Assembly: GCF_022213065.1 (NCBI RefSeq)
Contig: NZ_JAKLJA010000015.1
Span: 83,955 to 147,954, forward strand
Source of the DNA: Paraburkholderia tagetis
GTDB lineage: Bacteria; Pseudomonadota; Gammaproteobacteria; Burkholderiales; Burkholderiaceae
Reading direction: 5' to 3'
Length of the DNA: 64,000 nucleotides
In this document: in pieces, positions 16,906 to 25,437 of the stretch
How the letters are laid out: each line of letters starts with the position of its first letter
Numbering within the stretch: position 1 is the stretch's first letter
Notes under the pieces: model-generated
What the model saw: only the letters and a program-made list of their open reading frames with translations
Told to the model about the DNA's origin: nothing
Database searches by the model: none
Translations under genes and position numbers: made by a program

Positions 16906-18075
16906 ATGCTCAGCCCCTTCGCGCTATTCGGGATCTTGATTGTGTCCTGCGTGATGAGCGTGGCCATTCTGGGTTCGCTGCATCGCACCGCGGTGCCGGG
17001 CGTGAAGCGCTGGTGCCAGGCCTATGCGCTATTGGCCGTGGCGTCGTCGGGTGTGTTGTTCGCCGGCGATCGACCGCGCCCGTTCGCCATCGTCGGTATT
17101 TCGTTTGTCACGATCGCGGCCGTCATGCTGCTTTTGCAGGGAACGCGTCAGTTCTGCGGCGTGAAGCCCATACGCCGTCCGGAGTTCGCTGCGTTTGCCG
17201 TTGTATTCGCCGCGCTCCTGTACTTCACATGCGTTGTGCCGAGCATCGCGGCGAGGGTCGTGCTCCTGTCCGCCGTCCTGACCTATGGGCGGATCGTCGT
17301 GGGCCTGCTGGCGCTGCGTCATGCGCCGCGTGACGGCGCGCGCTATGCCGCGCGATTCGTCGCGCTGGCGGCCTGGGTCGGCGCATTGAGCCACATTGCG
17401 CGTATCGTCGCGGCGGCCTCCGGCGTCGTGCCGCCGGTCACATTCGTGCAGCCCTCGTTTTGGAATGTGGTGCTTCTGGGCCTTGCGATCGTCTCGTTGC
17501 CCTGCATGTCGATCGGCATGGTCATGCTCGCGCACGATCAACTGGTCCGGAGAATGGAGAGGCTCGCGACGGTGGACGAACTCACGGGCGCGCTCATGCG
17601 TCGCGCGTTCATGGAGAAAGCGGGCGTTCTGCTTTCCGGGGCGCGGACCACGGGCACGGCGCTCTCCATCGCCATTCTCGACATCGACAATTTCAAGGCC
17701 GTCAACGACAGCTTCGGCCACGCCGTGGGCGATCGAACGCTTACGCATATCGGCATGGTGGCGCTCGGCCAGTTGCGCTCGTGCGATCTCTTCGGGCGTC
17801 TGGGCGGCGAGGAGTTCGCGATCTTGTTCGTCGACACTGCAAAGAGCGACGCAGCGGCGCTGACGAATGCGCTGCGGCTCGCGCTGGAACGCTCGCCCGC
17901 CGAGGGCATACGCTGCACGTTCAGCGCCGGCGTCGACCGGATCGCACCGGCCGACACGCTGGAGGGCGCCATGGCGCGCGCCGATGCGGCGCTTTACATG
18001 GCGAAGGCGATGGGACGCAACCGCGTCGTCACGGCTTCGGAAGTCGACGCGCCAGGCATCGCGGCGCCGCGTTGA
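16906..18075 (+). CDS. Membrane-bound diguanylate cyclase (GGDEF)
   Basis: The 389-residue protein has about six or seven N-terminal membrane helices (residues 1-205), then a GGDEF domain. The catalytic loop reads LGGEEF near residue 299, a variant found in active cyclases, and DIDNFKAVNDSFGHAVGDR precedes it. An inhibitory I-site RSCD lies exactly five residues before GGEEF, so product inhibition by cyclic di-GMP is likely. No EAL domain is present. I start at the ATG at 16906, directly before the first helix. It converges with ppgK over a shared hairpin. The membrane sensor domain matches no ligand family I recognise. Confidence 0.85.
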   Translation: MLSPFALFGILIVSCVMSVAILGSLHRTAVPGVKRWCQAYALLAVASSGVLFAGDRPRPFAIVGISFVTIAAVMLLLQGTRQFCGVKPIRRPEFAAFAVVFAALLYFTCVVPSIAARVVLLSAVLTYGRIVVGLLALRHAPRDGARYAARFVALAAWVGALSHIARIVAAASGVVPPVTFVQPSFWNVVLLGLAIVSLPCMSIGMVMLAHDQLVRRMERLATVDELTGALMRRAFMEKAGVLLSGARTTGTALSIAILDIDNFKAVNDSFGHAVGDRTLTHIGMVALGQLRSCDLFGRLGGEEFAILFVDTAKSDAAALTNALRLALERSPAEGIRCTFSAGVDRIAPADTLEGAMARADAALYMAKAMGRNRVVTASEVDAPGIAAPR

Positions 18076-18086
18076 GCGGGTGAATT

Positions 18087-18126
18087 AGCGCACGGGAGGG
18101 GCGTTCACTCGAAAGCCCCCGTGCGC
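18087..18126. terminator. Bidirectional hairpin between the cyclase and ppgK genes
   Basis: AGCGCACG at 18087-18094 pairs with CGTGCGCT at 18119-18126, with inner G/C pairing. The hairpin covers the last codons of the minus-strand gene. There is no long T-run, so termination efficiency is uncertain. Confidence 0.5.
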
Positions 18127-18968
18127 TGTGTCGCTGCCGGAAGTTGCCGCGTTTCGCGCACCGACCTCGGGTGCCACAGCCGCGCCCCGCCTTCCAGACC
18201 GCGCTCGTTCGGCACGATCGCCACGTTCGGCGGCAGATCGAAGGTGAGTCGCGCGGCATTGCCGCCGCCGATCCACAGCTTGTCGTAGTGCACGAGCGAT
18301 TCGAGAATGCCGATGATTTTCTCGATGCGCTGGTTCCAGCGTTGATTGCCAGCCTTGCGGCGCGCGGCCTCGCCGATATATTCGTCGTATGCGCGCTTCT
18401 TGCTGACCGGATGATGCGCGAGCTCGAGATGCGGCATCAGCTCGCCGTCGCGGAACAGGGCCGTGCCCGCGCCCGTGCCGAGCGTCAGGACGAATTCGAG
18501 GCCATTGCCCTCGATGGCGGCGAAGCCCTGCATCTCCGCATCGTTGATCATGCGCACCGAAGGATTGCCCAGCCGCTCGCCCAGCATTTGCGCGAGCGGC
18601 ACGTCGCTCCAGCCTTGCATGCCGAGATGGGGCGCCGTAAACACGCGGTTGTTGCGCACGAAACCGGGAAAGCCGATCGACACGTGCGCGGGCGAATACT
18701 GCTCGACCAATGGCTTGACGAGTTTATAAAGCGTTTCGACGAGCAAGTCCGGCGAGCACGGATGCGGTGTCTCCACGCGCACGCGGTCGGTGCGCATCTT
18801 GCCGTCCGCGTCGACGATCGCCGCCTTGAGACCGGTGCCGCCGATATCGATGGCGAGAATGTTTTCGATGACGGCAGGCGTCGCGGGCGCGATATTTCTT
18901 TTGCCTGCTTTCGTGCGTGCTTGTGTGGTTTTTGCCGCGCTTTTTGTTCTGGTCACTGGATTCTCCAT
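18105..18968 (-). CDS. ppgK: Polyphosphate glucokinase-like ROK kinase
   Basis: The 287-residue ROK-family protein has an ATP/phosphate-binding start (ILAIDIGGTGLKAAIVD near residue 38), SIGFPGFVRNN, MINDAEMQGFAAIEG and LTLGTGAGTALF. Sequence and length fit the polyphosphate glucokinase group, which phosphorylates glucose using polyphosphate or ATP. An extra basic N-terminal leader of about 35 residues precedes the fold. The ATG at 18968 is 34 bp downstream of zwf on the same strand, so the two probably form an operon feeding glucose into 6-phosphogluconate. Phosphate-donor preference cannot be read from sequence. Confidence 0.8.
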   Translation of the reverse strand: MENPVTRTKSAAKTTQARTKAGKRNIAPATPAVIENILAIDIGGTGLKAAIVDADGKMRTDRVRVETPHPCSPDLLVETLYKLVKPLVEQYSPAHVSIGFPGFVRNNRVFTAPHLGMQGWSDVPLAQMLGERLGNPSVRMINDAEMQGFAAIEGNGLEFVLTLGTGAGTALFRDGELMPHLELAHHPVSKKRAYDEYIGEAARRKAGNQRWNQRIEKIIGILESLVHYDKLWIGGGNAARLTFDLPPNVAIVPNERGLEGGARLWHPRSVRETRQLPAATQRTGAFE

Positions 18969-19002
18969 TGGTCGTATCTGCAGTCCGCTTCGTCCGTCCG
19001 CT

Positions 19003-20616
19003 TCAGCTCTTCCTGGATTCGCCCGGCGTGAGCGCGCGCCACGCGCGGCCGTCGCGTGCGAGCAGCGCTTGCGCTTCGGCCGGTCCTTCGCTGCCCGCGG
19101 CGTACTCGTGCACGCGCACCGCCGAGCCGTCTTTCGGGTGCAGCACGCCGTCCACGGCGGCCCACGCCGACTCGATGCTATCGGCGCGCTGAAAGAGCGT
19201 CTGGTCGCCGAGCATGCAGTCGTAGAGCAGCGTTTCGTAACCGATATTCGCATGCTCCGTGAAAAAGTCATCGTAATCGAACGACGAATGCACCGCGCCA
19301 ATCTGCATGACCGGCCCCGGCGTCTTCACGTTGAAATCGAAGCTCGTGCCATGCGTGGGATCGATGCGCAGCGTCAGCACATTGGGCGTTAGCGCGTCGA
19401 CGGGCGTGTCGCGGAAGAGGCGAAACGGCACGCTCCGGAGTTGCACTGAAATCTCCGTGTGCCGGGCCGTAAGCCGCTTGCCGGTGCGCAAATAGAACGG
19501 TACGCCCGCCCAGCGCCAGTTGTCGATCCGCACGCGCGCGGCGGCATAGGTTTCGGTCCGGCTGTCCTTCGCGACATCGGGTTCGTCGCGGTAGGCCGCG
19601 CCCGCCGGCCCCTTGCCATATTGCCCGAACACCACGTCGTCGGGCGTGAGCGGCTTGATGGCATCGAAGACCTCGGCTTTCTTGTTGCGCACCGTTTCGG
19701 CATCGAACGAATTGGGCGGTTCCATGGCCACCATGCAGAGCAACTGGAACAGATGGTTCGGCACCATGTCGCGCAACGCGCCGGTCTGCTCGTAGAAACG
19801 CCCGCGGCTTTCCACGCCAATCACTTCCGAAGCCGTGATCTGTACGCTGTCGATGTACTCGCGGCGCCAGACCGGCTCGAACAGCGCGTTGGCGAAACGC
19901 ACGGCCAGGATGCTTTGCACCGTGTCCTTGCCGAGAAAATGATCGATGCGATAAATCTGCGATTCGTTCACGAAGCTCAGTACGTGCTGGTTCAGATCGC
20001 GCGCCGAGGCGAGATCGGAGCCGAATGGCTTTTCGATCACGACACGGCGAAACGGGCCGCTGTCATCGGCGCTTTGCTGCAACAGGCCGGCCTTGCCCAG
20101 ACGTTCGACGATCGGCTTGAAGAAGCGCGCGCCCACCGCGAGGTAGAACACGACGTTGCCTTGCGCGCCGTCTCGTCCGTTGCCGCCGAGTTGCTGTGCA
20201 AGGCGCTGGTACACATCGTCGTCCTCGAATTCGCCGGCCATGTATTGCAGACGTTGCGCGACCCAGTTCCATGCGTTGTCGTCGAGCTTGCCCGCGTGAA
20301 AGGTGCTGGCCTTGTCGGCGGCGAACTTCTGCAGCGCGTCGTGCAGATCTTCGCACCATGCCTGGGTCTCGCGCTCGCCGTGATTGATGCCGATGATCTT
20401 CATGCCGCTGTCGAGCAGGCCATCCACGACAAGGTTGTAGAGCGCCGGCATCAGCAGGCGTTGGGTGAGGTCGCCGCGCGCGCCGAAGATCACGAGCGTA
20501 CAGGGCGGGGCCGGGTGCTTGCCGGCCGCGGAGGCAGGCGCGCCATGCGGGTGCGAGGCCAGCCTGGCGCTGAGCGGCGTAGGGGTGGAACTGCGGGGGG
20601 GATGCTTGGTCGACAT
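19003..20616 (-). CDS. zwf: Glucose-6-phosphate 1-dehydrogenase
   Basis: The 537-residue protein oxidises glucose 6-phosphate to 6-phosphogluconolactone with NAD(P)+. The nucleotide-binding motif IFGARGDLTQR and the active-site stretch YRIDHFLGKD are intact, with EKPFGSDLASA between them. A disordered N-terminal leader of about 40 residues, rich in Ser, Pro and Ala, makes it longer than the usual 490. The start at 20616 gives MSTKHPPRS; the longer frame upstream lacks support. ppgK follows immediately. It is probably an accessory zwf paralogue, as Burkholderiaceae often carry more than one. Confidence 0.93.
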   Translation of the reverse strand: MSTKHPPRSSTPTPLSARLASHPHGAPASAAGKHPAPPCTLVIFGARGDLTQRLLMPALYNLVVDGLLDSGMKIIGINHGERETQAWCEDLHDALQKFAADKASTFHAGKLDDNAWNWVAQRLQYMAGEFEDDDVYQRLAQQLGGNGRDGAQGNVVFYLAVGARFFKPIVERLGKAGLLQQSADDSGPFRRVVIEKPFGSDLASARDLNQHVLSFVNESQIYRIDHFLGKDTVQSILAVRFANALFEPVWRREYIDSVQITASEVIGVESRGRFYEQTGALRDMVPNHLFQLLCMVAMEPPNSFDAETVRNKKAEVFDAIKPLTPDDVVFGQYGKGPAGAAYRDEPDVAKDSRTETYAAARVRIDNWRWAGVPFYLRTGKRLTARHTEISVQLRSVPFRLFRDTPVDALTPNVLTLRIDPTHGTSFDFNVKTPGPVMQIGAVHSSFDYDDFFTEHANIGYETLLYDCMLGDQTLFQRADSIESAWAAVDGVLHPKDGSAVRVHEYAAGSEGPAEAQALLARDGRAWRALTPGESRKS

Positions 20617-20921
20617 GATTTTGCTTCGGTGGATCGGAACCACTCCGATTAGCACCGTTTAGCAAGCGCAATACCTTGAATGCCCTTATTGGCGGACTCG
20701 CGGTTCAATTCAGCGACACATCGTGAGCGTACACTGCGCTTGCGCGTCGCAAATGAAGGCGTTTTGTAATATTCGCGTTCGCAATGATGGATGTTTTTGC
20801 CCGGGATTCAATATTCAGCGCGAAAAGCTTTCATCCGACTGTCGTTAAGGCGGCGTTAAGTCTGAGCTGAATAAAATAGCGCGGTATTCATTCAGGGTGT
20901 AATCACTCAGGAGAGTTGCCA
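20617..20921. other. Divergent promoter region zwf / COG4705-like gene
   Basis: The 305-bp gap between divergent genes should hold both promoters. It is AT-richer than its flanks, especially 20760-20900. An AGGAG ribosome binding site for the right-hand gene lies at 20910-20914. I see no strong operator palindrome. Confidence 0.45.
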
Positions 20922-21710
20922 ATGAATTCCACTGCCAGGAATGCAGTAGACCACGCGCTTAGTAAGGTTCCCGAGCTGACGCTCGGGTTCTGGATCGTAA
21001 AAATTGCCGCCACCACGCTGGGCGAGACCGGTGGCGATTGGGTCACGATGTCGTTGAACCTCGGTTATCTCGTCGGAACGCTGATCTTTTTTGCCGCCTT
21101 CGTGGTGCTGGTCTCGGCCCAGATTCGCGCGCAAAAATTCCATTCGTATCTTTATTGGGCCACGATTGTCGCAACGACCACGTTGGGCACGACGCTGGCC
21201 GACTTCTGCGACCGCTCGCTCGGGGTCGGCTACCCGGGCGGCGTCTCCATCATCGTCGTCCTGCTCGTCGCGAGCCTTGCAATCTGGTATCGCGTGGAAG
21301 GGACCGTTTCGATCGAGAGCGTCGCGACCGTGCGGGTGGAATGGTTTTACTGGACCACGATTCTGTTCTCGCAGACGCTGGGCACGGCGCTCGGCGACTG
21401 GGTCGCCGGCGACGACCGCGGCGGTCTTGGCCTCGGCTATGAAATGGGCGCGGTCATTTTCGGGGCGGGGATCGTTGTCGTCGGCCTGCTCTGGCTGTCC
21501 CGCCGTATTTCGCGCACGGCGCTCTTCTGGTTCGCATTCGTGCTGACGCGCCCGCTCGGCGCAACGCTTGGCGATCTGCTCGACAAGCCAGTGGCGCAGG
21601 GTGGTTTCGACGTCAGCCGGTTCTATGCCTCGGGCATTCTGTTCGCGTTCATCGTCGTCTGCATCATGCTGATTCCGCAACGCGCGGCGCGACGCACATC
21701 GGCAGCCTGA
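20922..21710 (+). CDS. COG4705-like integral membrane protein with four internal repeats
   Basis: The 262-residue protein has about eight membrane helices. A motif with the pattern (T/Q/P)LG-x-(T/A)-x-x-D recurs four times: TTLGETGGDW, TTLGTTLADF, QTLGTALGDW and PLGATLGDLL. Each copy follows an aromatic-rich helix, so the protein seems built from four related units. The family (COG4705-like) has no established function; conserved Asp residues in the membrane repeats would suit an ion or metal path. The ATG at 20922 follows AGGAG. It is monocistronic, bounded by a strong terminator. Confidence 0.75.
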   Translation: MNSTARNAVDHALSKVPELTLGFWIVKIAATTLGETGGDWVTMSLNLGYLVGTLIFFAAFVVLVSAQIRAQKFHSYLYWATIVATTTLGTTLADFCDRSLGVGYPGGVSIIVVLLVASLAIWYRVEGTVSIESVATVRVEWFYWTTILFSQTLGTALGDWVAGDDRGGLGLGYEMGAVIFGAGIVVVGLLWLSRRISRTALFWFAFVLTRPLGATLGDLLDKPVAQGGFDVSRFYASGILFAFIVVCIMLIPQRAARRTSAA

Positions 21711-21751
21711 CGTATTCATGCACGGGCTCGCGGCAAAGACTGCGTAGCGAT

Positions 21752-21783
21752 GAAAAAGCCACGGCGCAGTCCGTGGCTTTTTC
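21752..21783. terminator. Strong bidirectional rho-independent terminator
   Basis: GAAAAAGCCACGG at 21752-21764 pairs perfectly with CCGTGGCTTTTTC at 21771-21783 around a 6-nt loop. Poly-A and poly-T tracts flank the GC stem, so it can stop transcription from both the membrane protein gene and the LysR gene on the other strand. Confidence 0.9.
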
Positions 21784-21881
21784 ATTACGCTCGCTCCCTA
21801 CGTTGTCCTTTGCAATGGATACGCCGGGTCAGGCAATCGGGCCTTTGAGCGCGTGCGGTTCTAGATGCGCGCTCACCGCGC

Positions 21882-22823
21882 TTACTCTAGCGGAAATCCA
21901 CCCTCGAACGACTCCCGCAGGAACTCGATAAAGCGCGTAACGGCTCGCGGCACGTGCACGCCGTATGGGCGCACCACGTGCAACTGCGAAGCGAACGCGC
22001 CCACTGGCCGCCAGTCGGCGAGCAGCACAACCAGCTTGCGCGCCTGCAACGCGGGCTGAGCGCTGAAATCCGGCAGCAGCGCGATGCCGAGATGCTCGAG
22101 CGCGGCGTCGCGCAAGGCCTCGCTGTTGTTGGCCGCGAGCGGGCCGTTCACGGTCACGCTCACGCGCGACTGCGCAGCGCGGCGACCGGCCTTCTCGAAC
22201 GACCACACACCCGAGCCCACCGTGCGCGGGTAGTAGAGACAGTCGTGCGCCGCGAGATCGGCCGGCGTTTTCGGAACACCGTGCTTCTTCAGATAGGTGG
22301 GTGTTGCGGCAATCACCGAGCGGATGTCGCAAAGCTTCCACGCCACGTGAGTCTCCGGCACCTGCGCGCTATGGCGGATCGCGAGATCGAAGCCCTCGCT
22401 TGCGATCGAGGTGAGCCTGTCGGAAAGCTCCAGTTGCACGCGAACCTCGGGGTTGGCGCGCGCGAAGTGGGCGAGACGCGGCACGAGTTGCTGGCGCGCG
22501 AAAGCGACAGGCGCCGTGACGCGCACGGTGCCGCGCGGCACCTCGGCCATCTCGCGCACGCTCGCAAAGCTCGTGGCGATGTGCTCGAATTCCTCGCGCG
22601 TTTCTTCCACGAGCCGTTGCCCGGCTTCGGTGAAGCGCACGCTGCGCGTGGTGCGCTGCACGAGCGCGACGCCGGCCACGCGCTCCAGTTCGGCAATGCG
22701 CTGGCTCATTGCCGCCTTGCTCACGCCAAGGCGCGCTGCCGCCGCCGTGTAGCTGCCCTGCGCCGCAAGCACGTTCAGCCAGTGCAGATGCACCCAGAGC
22801 GCTTCGACTTTCTGCGTATCCAT
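21882..22823 (-). CDS. LysR-type transcriptional regulator
   Basis: The 313-residue protein has an N-terminal winged helix-turn-helix (NVLAAQGSYTAAAARLGVSKAAMSQRIAELERVAGVALVQRTTRSV) and a C-terminal substrate-binding domain. The C-terminal features match the CrgA/AaeR-like LysR subgroup that regulates many nearby oxidoreductase or transport genes. It lies just downstream of sauR on the same strand, with about 150 bp between them. It has no obvious divergent target here, so its role is open. Confidence 0.9.
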   Translation of the reverse strand: MDTQKVEALWVHLHWLNVLAAQGSYTAAAARLGVSKAAMSQRIAELERVAGVALVQRTTRSVRFTEAGQRLVEETREEFEHIATSFASVREMAEVPRGTVRVTAPVAFARQQLVPRLAHFARANPEVRVQLELSDRLTSIASEGFDLAIRHSAQVPETHVAWKLCDIRSVIAATPTYLKKHGVPKTPADLAAHDCLYYPRTVGSGVWSFEKAGRRAAQSRVSVTVNGPLAANNSEALRDAALEHLGIALLPDFSAQPALQARKLVVLLADWRPVGAFASQLHVVRPYGVHVPRAVTRFIEFLRESFEGGFPLE

Positions 22824-22975
22824 GCAAGCGGATCCTGCCGTTCAAACCGGGAAATAAAACCGGGAAATGCCGCCGATGATAGCACTGTGCCCCCACATTT
22901 TTTATCGACGGTGACGGGGATTGTTCGCTTATGAAAACAATGAAGCGCGGGGCAGCGTGCTCGCGCGCCTGTTGG

Positions 22976-23761
22976 TCACGCGCAGAATGTCTTGGCCGTT
23001 TCCTCGGCGGCGTGCCGCAGATCGGGCACGAATGCGAGCAGGTCGTCGAGCGTGACGCGCCCGACCGGCGCCTGAACGGCGATGGCCGCGCATGCGCGGT
23101 TGCGGTCGAGCATCACCGGCACGGCAATCGCGATCAAGCCCTGCAAATGCTCCTGATTGTTGATCGCAAGCTGGCGGCGGCGCGTGAGCGCGAGTTCCTT
23201 GCGCAGCGCGTCGCGGTCGATGATCGTATGCTCCGAATGCGCGCGCAGCGGCAGCGTTTCGATTATGCGCTCGCGGCGCTCCTTGGGCAGGAAGCTCAAT
23301 AGCAGCTTGCCGCTCGAGGAGCAATGCAATGGCACGTGCGAGCCCGGCTGCAAATGCATGCGCAGCGGCCATTCGGTTTCCACGCGGTCCACGTAGACCA
23401 CGTCGTTGCCCGCGAGCATCGTGAGGTTGCAGGTCTCGCCAATCTTCTCGACCAGTTCTTCGAGCAGCACGTGCCGCGCCGCCGCCGGACCCGCGTGCAT
23501 GAGCACGTTCACGGCCATCATGCGCACGCGCGCGGAGCACTCGTAGAGCTTGTCGTTGGCGCCGCGCGTGATGAGCCACGCGTCGGTGAGCTGCGCGAGG
23601 ATCCGGTGCACGGTCTGCTTGGGCAGGTCCAGCGCGTGCACGAGATCCATCAACGACAACGGCTGGCCCGCCTGGGCGAGCGTCTCCAGCACGCGGAACG
23701 CGCGCACTGCTGCGGCATTCGATTGATTCGAGGTCGACACGCTCTCTCCCATCTGATGCAA
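22976..23761 (-). CDS. sauR: IclR-family regulator, probable SauR
   Basis: The 261-residue protein has an IclR winged helix (AFRVLETLAQAGQPLSLMDLVHALDLPKQTVHRILAQL) and an IclR effector domain with HCSSSGKLLLSFLP and PVMLDRNRACAAIAVQAP. It is transcribed divergently from sauSTU, the arrangement known for SauR of Cupriavidus necator. The start may be at 23761 or four codons in (23752). A perfect 10+10 palindrome in the intergenic gap is a likely binding site. Function is inferred from position and family. Confidence 0.82.
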   Translation of the reverse strand: MHQMGESVSTSNQSNAAAVRAFRVLETLAQAGQPLSLMDLVHALDLPKQTVHRILAQLTDAWLITRGANDKLYECSARVRMMAVNVLMHAGPAAARHVLLEELVEKIGETCNLTMLAGNDVVYVDRVETEWPLRMHLQPGSHVPLHCSSSGKLLLSFLPKERRERIIETLPLRAHSEHTIIDRDALRKELALTRRRQLAINNQEHLQGLIAIAVPVMLDRNRACAAIAVQAPVGRVTLDDLLAFVPDLRHAAEETAKTFCA

Positions 23762-23833
23762 CGCCGAAAGCGCAGGTCTGCGCCCAATGTGCCGCTGGAC
23801 TGCATGGCGTCATTGTGCATCGGGCGACGCATT

Positions 23834-23859
23834 TTTCGGGACTATGGAAAGTCCCGAAA
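23834..23859. promoter_or_regulatory. Candidate SauR operator palindrome
   Basis: TTTCGGGACT (23834-23843) and AGTCCCGAAA (23850-23859) are perfect inverted repeats around 6 bp. The site lies in the sauR/sauS divergent gap, 73 bp from the sauR start and 121 bp from sauS. Its size suits an IclR-type dimer or tetramer. Confidence 0.65.
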
Positions 23860-23979
23860 TTTGCATTTTCCGGGCCGCCATCGCTGGGAGTTGGCGATTG
23901 AGCGGGAAACGGGACTCGCCGGCGCGCGCCGATGAATAGATTGGCAGTACAGCCAATTCTTCGAACGGGAGTGCAGCCG

Positions 23980-25437
23980 ATGAATGTCAGGGACACCCTT
24001 GCCGGGGCCACCGGAACGCGCGAGGCGCAGGCACGCGACGCACAGGCCGAGGCGCAAATCGCGGGCCTGATCGAGCGCGCGCGCGCCGCGCAGCAGGCCT
24101 TCGAGTTCGCGGGGCAGGAGGCGCTCGACACCGCCGCCGCCGCCGCCGCGTGGGCAATCATGGAACCCGCGCGCAACCGGCAGCTAGCCGAGCAGGCGGT
24201 GCGCGACACGGGCCTTGGCAATGTGGACGACAAGTTCCGCAAGAACTATCGCAAGACGCTAGGGCTCTTGCGCGATCTGCACGGCCAGAAGACTTGCGGG
24301 GTGATCGCGCGCGACGAGGCCACGGGCATCGTCGAGATCGCCCGCGCGGTGGGCGTGGTGGCGGCCATCACGCCGTCCACCAATCCGGCCGCCACACCGG
24401 CGAACAAGATCGTCAACGCGCTCAAATGCGGCAATGCGGTGATCGTCGCGCCCTCGCCGAAGGGCTATGACTCGTGCGCGCTGCTAATCGACTTCATTCA
24501 CGCGCAATTTGCCAAGGCGGGGCTCGATCCCGCGCTCGTGCAAATGCTGGGCGCGCCCGTGAACAAAGCCGCGACGGCCGCGCTCATGCGCGAGGCCGAT
24601 CTGGTGGTCGCGACCGGTTCGCAGGCGAACGTGCGCATGGCCTATACGAGCGGCACGCCGGCTTTCGGCGTGGGGGCGGGCAACGTGGCATCGATCGTCA
24701 CGCGCACGGCGGACCTTGGCGATGCGGCGCACAAGATTGCCGCGTCGAAGACCTTCGACAACGCGACGAGTTGCTCTTCGGAGAACAGCGTCGTGATCGA
24801 AGATGCGGTCTACGACGCCATGCAGCGCGAGCTGGCCGCCTGCGGTGGCGTGCTGCTCGACGCACAACAGAAGGCGCAATTGCAGGCCGCGATGTGGAGC
24901 GACGGCAAACTCGCTGCGCAGTGCACCGCGAAGTCCGCGACGCAGATCGCACGCATCGCGGGGCTTCACGACGTGGCCGCGCGCGAGCCCGCATTCCTGA
25001 TGGTCGAGGAGAGCGGCTTCGGCGCGAGCCATCCGTTTTCGGGCGAGAAGCTTTCGCCCGTGCTCGCGGTCTATCGCGCGAACGATTTCGGCGATGCAGC
25101 GGCCATCGTGCGCAGTCTTTACGACTACATGGGCGCGGGTCACTCGGTCGGGCTGCACACCGCCGAGCCGGACGAAGCCGTGACGCTGGGCTCGACGCTG
25201 CCGGTGGCGCGCGTGATCGTCAACCAGGCGCACTGCTTCGCGACGGGCGGCAATTTCGACAACGGTTTGCCGTTCTCGCTCTCGATGGGCTGCGGGACAT
25301 GGGGACGCAACAACTTTTCGAGCAATCTTGGCTTTCGCCAGTATCTGAACATCACGCGCGTCGCGTATCCGATCGAGGAGCGGGTGCCCGAACTCGAGAC
25401 GCTGCTCGGCGACTATTTCCGGAGGTTCGGCCAATGA
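23980..25437 (+). CDS. sauS: Acylating sulfoacetaldehyde dehydrogenase
   Basis: The 485-residue aldehyde dehydrogenase belongs to the CoA-acylating branch. The catalytic cysteine lies in TFDNATSCSSENSVV, and the nucleotide-binding stretch VAAITPSTNPAATPANK matches acylating enzymes. In the sauRSTU pathway it reduces sulfoacetyl-CoA to sulfoacetaldehyde with NADPH. The ATG at 23980 follows GGGAG. Its stop overlaps the sauT start (ATGA), so the two are translationally coupled. Substrate is inferred from the full sauR-S-T-U order and from xsc elsewhere in the window. Confidence 0.87.
   Translation: MNVRDTLAGATGTREAQARDAQAEAQIAGLIERARAAQQAFEFAGQEALDTAAAAAAWAIMEPARNRQLAEQAVRDTGLGNVDDKFRKNYRKTLGLLRDLHGQKTCGVIARDEATGIVEIARAVGVVAAITPSTNPAATPANKIVNALKCGNAVIVAPSPKGYDSCALLIDFIHAQFAKAGLDPALVQMLGAPVNKAATAALMREADLVVATGSQANVRMAYTSGTPAFGVGAGNVASIVTRTADLGDAAHKIAASKTFDNATSCSSENSVVIEDAVYDAMQRELAACGGVLLDAQQKAQLQAAMWSDGKLAAQCTAKSATQIARIAGLHDVAAREPAFLMVEESGFGASHPFSGEKLSPVLAVYRANDFGDAAAIVRSLYDYMGAGHSVGLHTAEPDEAVTLGSTLPVARVIVNQAHCFATGGNFDNGLPFSLSMGCGTWGRNNFSSNLGFRQYLNITRVAYPIEERVPELETLLGDYFRRFGQ

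Noticed and set aside
24474..25433. N-terminal extension of SauT into sauS
   Set aside because: The extension is out of frame with sauS and reads as Arg-rich noise. The ATG at 25434 overlapping the sauS stop is the natural start.
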